Shown in pieces: positions 58,489 to 64,000 of a stretch of 64,000 nt of DNA. Each line of letters starts with the position of its first letter. Position 1 is the first letter of the stretch. The stretch is from Rhynchopus euleeides (lineage: Eukaryota > Euglenozoa > Diplonemea > Diplonemida > Diplonemidae), in the NCBI GenBank assembly GCA_963210315.1, contig OY723283.1:558001-622000 (forward strand), in the 5' to 3' direction. The translations under genes and the position numbers were made by a program. Below the pieces are notes generated by a model. The model saw only the letters and a program-made list of their open reading frames with translations. It did not search any database and was not told the origin of the DNA.

Positions 58489-59167
58489 CCGTATACCTGG
58501 GACCCCCCGTGTTTAAGTCCCCCCCCTGGAGGCGATTTTCGGCCGGGGGGGACTTAAACACGGGGGGGGCGGACCTAAACACAGGGGGGGCTTAAACACG
58601 GGGGTGGCACAGTGGAGACCAAGAAGACCTCTTCCTCTGCTGTCGTAGGGGAGTAATTCCGGTCCGGATGGACTTTTCGCACCCCACTTTTCGACTCTGA
58701 CAGCACCTGGAGGGCCTAGGGGCCACCTGATGACCCTCCAGACCAGCCCACCCCCGTGTTTAAGTCCCCCCCCTGCCAGACCCCCAGGGGGGGACTTAAA
58801 CACGGGGGTAAGGGGGGGGGACTTATACACGGGGGGTCCCAGGTACGTAAATATTTTGGAACGTAAATATTATGGAACGTAATTATTATGGAACGCTGGT
58901 GGGTTGGCGTTCCAGATTTTTTTCGTTCCATAATATTTACAGGGCTTTCTGCGACTCGGGGACTTGGACCAGGTGATCGGACGGCATACAGAGTCCCTGA
59001 CGGGACCTACTCGTGCACTTTTCGTGCGATTCCTGAGGCAAACCATCCTCACCACCGAGTCCCCAACTGGCCCTGTAAATATTTTGGAACGTAAATATTA
59101 TGGAACGGACCGGGCAAAAATGGGCCCGTTCCATAATATTTACGTTCCATAATATTTACGTATACGG
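58489..59167. mobile_element. Nested element with CCGTATAC ends, itself interrupted
   Basis: The ends are CCGTATAC and GTATACGG, flanked by TA (58487-58488 and 59168-59169). Past the first seven bases it is split by the element at 58496-58843. The remainder is the sister of 59191-59535, with GGAACGTAAATATTATGG inverted units around a core of about 150 bp. Confidence 0.8.
58496..58843. mobile_element. Innermost element with CCTGGGACCCCCCGTG ends
   Basis: 348 bp with inverted ends CCTGGGACCCCCCGTG and complement. TA lies on both sides (58494-58495 and 58844-58845). Inside are several inverted copies of GTGTTTAAGTCCCCCCC. It lies within the terminal repeat of the 58489-59167 element. The uninterrupted sister at 59191 reads CCGTATACGTAAATATT across the same point, so the empty site is present. 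Confidence 0.88.
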
Positions 59168-59190
59168 TACTTGTATTTTTACTTGATATA

Positions 59191-59535
59191 CCGTATACGT
59201 AAATATTTTGGAACGTAAATATTATGGAACGTAAATATTATGGAACGTAAATATTTTGGAACGCTGGTGGGTTGGCGTTCCAGATTTTTTTCGTTCCATA
59301 ATATTTACAGGGCTTTCTGCGACTCGGGGACTTGGACCAGGTGATCGGACGGCATGCAGAGTCCCTGACGGGACCTACTCGTGCACTTTTCGCGCGATTT
59401 CTGACGCAAGCCGTCCTCACCACCGAGTCCCCAACTGGCCCTGTAAATATTTTGGAACGTAAATATTATGGAACGGACCGGCCAAAAATGGGCCCGTTCC
59501 ATAATATTTACGTTCCATAATATTTACGTATACGG
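59191..59535. mobile_element. Uninterrupted sister copy with CCGTATACGTAAATATT ends
   Basis: 345 bp, with TA at 59189-59190 and 59536-59537. Inverted ends consist of CGTAAATATTNTGGAACG units. The core matches 58846-59160 apart from a few substitutions and one extra repeat unit. It lies just 23 bp from its interrupted sister. Confidence 0.85.
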
Positions 59536-59672
59536 TACATGTATTTTACATGTATATTTCAGGCATATACATGTATTATACATGTATAATAGTTGACATG
59601 CAAGTATTATACATGTATAATACATGTATATACTTGTAGTTATACATGTAAAATTTACAAGATCCCACCGTG

Positions 59673-60135
59673 AAGAAGTGCAAAAAAATATGAAGACGAA
59701 AGGGAGACCGCTGCCACCCTTGCCGAGAGATTTTGAGTTGTGCGCCCCAACGGACACCCAACCTGAGGTAGGTTCTGTGGGAAGAGTTTGGCAGAAGGGA
59801 GGGCTTCAACCAGGCCTGTCGCTAACTTTTCGATTATGGAGATTTGGTGGGTTGACGCTCCTGTTTTGGGGGGGGGATCAGGGGGAAACACTAGGGGTCA
59901 ATTTTTCTCGCGCGCGCTTCGCGCGCGCTCGTGTTGTTGCCTAATTTTCCCGTCGGTGGACCGCTAGGTGGGCACGGTGTGAGGCGCTGGGTTCCTTCCG
60001 TGGTTCCTCTCCCGCTCGCGCCATCCTCGGGTGCCGGAAGAAACCCAAAAAATGGCTTTCGGGACCATGATTTACCCCCTGATATGCCACGGCCGTTGAA
60101 GCGCAAGGACTTGGTTATTAGACGGGCACGCGAGA
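59673..60135. other. Intergenic, no gene recognised
   Basis: It contains a small CGCGCGCGCTTCGCGCGCGC hairpin at about 59908-59928. No coding region is supported. Confidence 0.45.
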
Positions 60136-60350
60136 TGGGGGGTCTGGGGGTCGGAGCCCCCCAGCCGCCGGAGGCCACGGTAGTGAACATCTGTTCATTG
60201 TGGGCGTACAGATTCTGTGTGAGTTGGCTGCGTCCTCCTGAGGCTACTGGAGCTGTTGGATTCCTGACCTGTGTGCACACGCTATACAGGGGGGTCTGGG
60301 GGGCGGAGCCCCCCAGCCGCCGGAGGCCACGGTAGTGAGCATCTGTTCCT
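60136..60350 (+). repeat. Second pair of structured GGGGGGTCTGGGG repeats with the conserved spacer
   Basis: The units are at 60136-60193 and 60289-60350. The spacer includes 60197-60247, nearly identical to 12616-12662 (core GGCGTACAGATTCTGTGTGA). Order and orientation match the 12.5-kb pair, so the repeat family is longer than the palindromic unit alone. Confidence 0.8.
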
Positions 60351-60365
60351 GCAAAACCATACTCT

Positions 60366-60590
60366 CTTCGACGTCGACCCAGTGAAAGTGGGTTGACGCT
60401 TGGTCGACGCTTGGTGAGCGTCGACCCAGTGGAACCGGGTCAACGCTAGGTTAGCGTCGACCCGGAATGGGTTGACGCTTGGTCCAGGCTTGAATGGCAA
60501 CCCAGTTCCACTGGGTCGACGCTGGGTCGACGCTTTTTTATGGGGGGGGAAACCCAAAATCACTGGGTCGACGGTCGACGCTTAGCGACA
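60366..60590. repeat. Cluster of GTCGACCCAGTGGAA / GGGTCGACGCT inverted units
   Basis: Roughly ten imperfect copies of a 15-20-base motif around GTCGAC, in both orientations, are packed into about 220 bp. It is probably the subterminal region of another miniature element or a small satellite. I found no clean borders. Confidence 0.6.
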
Positions 60591-61641
60591 TGCCTGGGCT
60601 TCAACACGAGGAGAGGGGGGGGGGGGAACGCGTGCAACTGCCCACATCTTGAGCGCGACAGGGCCGTCTAGTCGTCCGACAAGACCGTGGGATCCTCTCA
60701 GCGCCGCGTGTGTGCAACAAAATGCACACCAAATGTGCTGAGGGGTTTCGACAAATACGAAACCATGTTGTCCGTGGTGTGGCAAAAGACAGGCCTGCCG
60801 AAGTACTTCTCTTCCTCCCTTTGGGGGGAGGGGGGTGGATGGGTGGGTGGGATGGGGATTCAGAGGGGAAGCCGCCTTCCACCGAAAAAAGCGATCCCCC
60901 GCCAGACACAAAACAGGAGCACACGCCACACACAGTTTCGACACAGCGACGGCCCTCCCTGCTAAGAGGGCTGGGGGTGGAGTGGGGGGAATGGGGCCAC
61001 TATGCAGAGAAGCAGCAAGGGGTGCAGAGTCGACCTCCTTTCATTCTGTACGCATATCGCGCCCGAGGCTACGTGAGTTGCTACCAGAGATAGGGGGGGG
61101 GGGGGGCTGGGGGGGAGGGTGTGTGTGTGTGTGTGTGTGGTGCGGGGGGCTTGTGGAATGAATCCAGCCCTCGGCACGCTGACACCCCCTCGGATCGAAT
61201 GGTATAGACAAGGAGTCCAAGGATCACAGGAGGGGAGGGGGGGAAGCAAGCACAATATCAGGAGAGAGACAGAGGAAAAAGAGAGGAAATGATCCAATCC
61301 GAGCTGAAAGGGGAAAGGGATCACACAGGGCGCCTCTGCTCTGTGCCAAACTATGTCAGGTTGCCTCTTTCTGTTGTGAGGCGGCTCATTCTTCTGCACT
61401 GCCGAGTGAAGGCATCATCTAGAAGGCTGGCGTGACAAAGTCTTGACCTCCACTCCCATAAAAAGACGAGACGAACCCAGCAGATTCACAACGGTGCCCA
61501 GGCCGAGGGGTGTGTGTGGGTTGGGTAGGGCGGTAGGGGGGTGCGGAAAGCTGTGCACCCCTGTCACCACCACCGCCCCTCCCCCGCACCCCCTCCATTT
61601 TTTGGGAAAACCTCCCGTCTGCTGGAATATAAAAAGTACCC
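60591..61641. other. Intergenic, 3' side of the FPPS gene
   Basis: It contains poly-G runs and a (GT)n tract at about 61122-61139. No gene recognised. Confidence 0.5.
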
Positions 61642-62844
61642 CTACTTCGTCCGCTTGTAGATCTTGTTGAGGAAGATCTCGAAGACCACCCACGGGACCT
61701 GCGACTCGCCCCCCTTCAGAGACATGATCCGCTCGTAGGACTCTGCCTCATACCGCTCGTAGAGGGAGGGGAGGCCGAGGTCGGAGTAGATGTTCTTGAT
61801 CTTCTGCTCCTCGGAGGAGCCGCAGGCGCACTTGCCGTAGTGCTTGCGGAAGAACTCCTTCTGCTCTGGGGAGGCAAGGTTGTTGAAGGCGTGCACGAAG
61901 AGCCAGCCGCACTTCTTATCCTGGATGTCCGTCCCGATCTTCCCGATCTGCTCAGGTGTGCCGTAGCAGTCCAGGTAGTCGTCCTGCGCCTGGAAGTAGA
62001 CTCCCATAATCACGAGGATCTCGCGTGCCCTGTCGTACTCCTGCACGTCTGTGATGCCTGAAAGGATCATGCCCGATGCAACAGCCATGTAGAAGGAGTA
62101 GAAGGAGGTCTTGTACTTCACAATCAGCTCCCACCGCTCCGTGGTGAAGTCGGTGAGCCCCAGGTTCATGCACAGCGTGTCGAGCAGCTGCCCCACCTCC
62201 GTCTGGAAGGTGGTCTCCACAAAGAGATCGACCAGCTGAGGGTAGGCGGGGTCGCTGCCGAAGTGGCGTTTGAGAAGTTTGAAGGTGAGGCATTCCACCA
62301 TGAGGGCGTCGTTGATGGCGATCAGTTTGACATCCTCGTTGCGGTACCAGCAGGGCTGGCCGCGACGGGTGGTGCTGTCGTCCATGATGTCGTCGAGCAT
62401 CAGCAGCCATGCCTGCAGGAACTCGATGCACCACCCCAGCACGGCAAAGCGGCAGACCGCGTCGTTGTCAATCTCGATGCCGCGGGATTTGAAAATGGCA
62501 ACCCCGCTCTCGACAACCATCAGCCCGCGGTTCATCTTGCCCCCCACGGTGTTGTAGTTCAGCATCCTGCGGGTCCACTCGACCTCGGCAGGCGGCATCT
62601 CGTACCCCTCCTTGCACTCCTTGAGGATGTCCTCCAGGAGGAACGACTGCAGCTTAACGAAGCTCTCCTTCGGCGTCGCAGTGTCATACTGCGGGTAGTC
62701 CACCTTGCTGTTCAGCCACGACCGCCCCTTCTTGGGGAACTGCGTCGCAGGCGTCGACAGGATGCCCTCAGCCTTCGCCTTCCAGGCATCGCGGTCGGCC
62801 TGCAGGGCAGCAATCTGCTGCTGGAGCTCCTCGACAGTCGGCAT
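61642..62844 (-). CDS. Farnesyl-diphosphate synthase-like trans-prenyltransferase
   Basis: Condenses isopentenyl diphosphate with allylic diphosphates to make farnesyl diphosphate for sterols, dolichol, ubiquinone and prenylated proteins. 400 residues, one exon, ATG at 62844. Both Asp-rich metal-binding motifs are intact: DDIMD at 151-155 and DDYLD at 287-291. GGKMNRG (101-107), the KYKTSFYSF segment (242-250) and the usual C-terminal KIYKRTK are present. It is about 50 residues longer than typical FPPS because of a charged, coiled-coil-like N-terminus (1-40). In eukaryotic FPPS the fifth and fourth residues before the first DD are usually Phe-Phe and limit chain length; here they are Trp-Leu. 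A longer product such as geranylgeranyl diphosphate is therefore possible. Confidence 0.93.
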   Translation of the reverse strand: MPTVEELQQQIAALQADRDAWKAKAEGILSTPATQFPKKGRSWLNSKVDYPQYDTATPKESFVKLQSFLLEDILKECKEGYEMPPAEVEWTRRMLNYNTVGGKMNRGLMVVESGVAIFKSRGIEIDNDAVCRFAVLGWCIEFLQAWLLMLDDIMDDSTTRRGQPCWYRNEDVKLIAINDALMVECLTFKLLKRHFGSDPAYPQLVDLFVETTFQTEVGQLLDTLCMNLGLTDFTTERWELIVKYKTSFYSFYMAVASGMILSGITDVQEYDRAREILVIMGVYFQAQDDYLDCYGTPEQIGKIGTDIQDKKCGWLFVHAFNNLASPEQKEFFRKHYGKCACGSSEEQKIKNIYSDLGLPSLYERYEAESYERIMSLKGGESQVPWVVFEIFLNKIYKRTK

Positions 62845-63353
62845 GGTGTAGGTATATAGAGCCTGCGCAATTGGGTGGTGTGATAGCCCCACCCCCCAGC
62901 AATACGAACCCCTCAGCCGTCACCACCGACACAAGGGGGTGGTGAAATAGAAGTAGAAGGAAGCACAAGAATGATCTCCCGTCACTCGTTATGCAACACA
63001 AGGGGTGGTGGGGCGTACGGGTGTGGGAAGGGGTCAGGCATCTCTCGCTGTGCGACGCTTGGAAAACACAGCACCCCACCCCCCCCCCCCCGTCGCCGCT
63101 GCACGGCTGTACCCAACGTGTCAACGTTGGAGGGACAGCCGCACAACGGTGCGGCAAGGAGAGGACACACCAAGCAGTTCCTCCGGTGCATCACAGGGGT
63201 GGGCTGAACGGCCAGCAAAGGGTGAGAGTGATGCTGTTGCCACCCACCACACCCCTCTCCCAGGGCGGGCACCGTCTGGAGAGTATACAAGACACGTCGG
63301 CAACAGGGCGCAATGCCAGCAGAGGCGGCATCGAAGGATGATCAGACATTCTT
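62845..63353. other. Intergenic between FPPS and the TPR gene
   Basis: Upstream of the FPPS ATG the sense strand reads TTGCGCAG, then GCTCTATATACC and the start region. This could be a TATA-like element or a 5' splice junction. No other feature is seen. Confidence 0.4.
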
Positions 63354-64000
63354 TCATTTCGCCTTCCGCGCCTTCCTCAATATACGGGCCTCGAGCTTCA
63401 TGCCTTTCGCCCTCGCCTGCGGTGGTGGGTGCGGTGCGGTGAAAAAGGGCGGGGGGTGCATTATGTCTGCCTGTATGCAAAGCCTTCTCTACCTCCCCCC
63501 ATCCCCTCTCCCCCACTGCCATACGATGGATGTGTGCACCATCAAAGGCTTCGCCTCGGGCAGGACGAAGGAAGACTTCGTGAGATAGGACTGCTTCGCG
63601 CGCTGGATATTCCGCGTCACAGTGACAGTCCGTGGATGCTCCACCAGGAAGGCCGCTTTGAAAATCTCCTCCGCCTTGTAATACATCACCAACGCGTCAG
63701 ACGTGCGGTCCATGCAGTGCAGGCACACCCCGATGTTGTTCAGCGCCAGCCCGGTGTCGACATGACACGGCCCGACGGTAAACTCCCGCAGCTCCAGACA
63801 CCGCAGGAAATGATCTGCGGCAAGATCGAACTGCGAAATATGCGCATACACAATCCCCAGCATCGAGTCAATGGTGCCCTGAATCGGGTGGTTGTCGGGC
63901 AGCGCATTGCACTGCCTCTGCGCCTCCATCAGCTCAGCCAGCGCCTTCTCGTCAGCCCCTGCGCTGTCAAACACACTCGCCACCGCCAGACGGATGAACA
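63354..64000 (-). CDS. TPR-repeat protein, C-terminal part (cut by window edge)
   Basis: The reading frame is open through the right edge, so the start is missing. Visible exons (minus strand) are 63525-64000 (continuing) and 63354-63416. The intron has a GTATGG donor and GCAG acceptor, phase 0. The first exon contains two to three tetratricopeptide repeats: HPIQGTIDSMLGIVYAHISQ, HVDTGLALNNIGVCLHCM and HPRTVTVTRNIQRAK, in the style of the TPR_12 or kinesin-light-chain type. The terminal exon encodes 20 residues of mostly basic sequence ending KARKAK. TPRs act as protein-protein interaction scaffolds; the partner cannot be inferred. Confidence 0.75.

Larger units (their letters stand above)
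57170..59672. mobile_element. Composite nest: ATGTA-palindrome element split by three further elements
   Basis: The outer ends are inverted copies beginning CACGGTGGGATCTTGTAAAT (left from 57170, right to 59672), continuing as about 135 bp of TACATGTATAATAC-type repeats. Taking out the segments 57353-58154, 58489-59167 and 59191-59535, each with one TA, leaves one continuous, highly palindromic element. The block 58157-58488 is itself a near-perfect palindrome. Confidence 0.75.

Noticed and set aside
57170..59672. CRISPR-like array from regularly repeated TACATGTATAATAC units
   Set aside because: Spacing is irregular, units are palindromic and in both orientations, and the genome is eukaryotic. 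Nested transposable elements explain it.

Overview
The window is nuclear DNA from a eukaryote, most likely a free-living or flagellated protist that I cannot name. Genes are GC-rich with C/G-ending codons. They are interrupted by spliceosomal introns whose donors read GTATG (one reads GCAAGT) and whose acceptors read CAG, or occasionally another AG. They are separated by long non-coding stretches full of homopolymeric G/C runs, microsatellites and miniature transposable elements. The protein set (PFK-2/FBPase-2, vault PARP, a BRM-type SNF2 ATPase, a Pumilio protein, farnesyl-diphosphate synthase) is purely eukaryotic. No rRNA, tRNA or CRISPR array was found.

Layout, left to right. 1-1625: nested miniature elements. 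4577-5712: another element. 6200-10658: a five-exon gene for 6-phosphofructo-2-kinase/fructose-2,6-bisphosphatase, with a 1.15-kb foldback element in its last intron and an element-like repeat in its second. 13597-21419: a four-exon gene of about 2,441 codons for a vault-type PARP (BRCT, PARP, VIT, VWA) with ribosomal-P-stalk-like motifs and an extra C-terminal region. 22413-24989: a BRM/SNF2-like ATPase. About 25.0-47.6 kb: a gene-poor stretch with a second foldback copy, a 139-bp palindrome, an element built on TTGTGATTTG repeats, a tandem duplication and a small broken gene inside an element-like segment. 47678-53173: a Pumilio gene, a basic coiled-coil gene and a small gene with an MGC N-terminus. 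54.7-59.7 kb: a dense nest of miniature elements. 60.1-60.6 kb: structured repeats. 61642-62844: farnesyl-diphosphate synthase. 63354-64000: the 3' end of a TPR-protein gene, cut by the window edge.

Every recognisable host gene lies on the minus strand, across almost 58 kb. I see no functional operon. The genes cover fructose-2,6-bisphosphate control of glycolysis, ADP-ribosylation in the vault particle, chromatin remodelling, mRNA regulation and isoprenoid synthesis. What unifies the window is its mobile-element landscape: many short-TIR elements flanked by a TA (or TAA/TTA) duplication, several inserted into one another. In one place two sister copies show both the filled and the empty target site.
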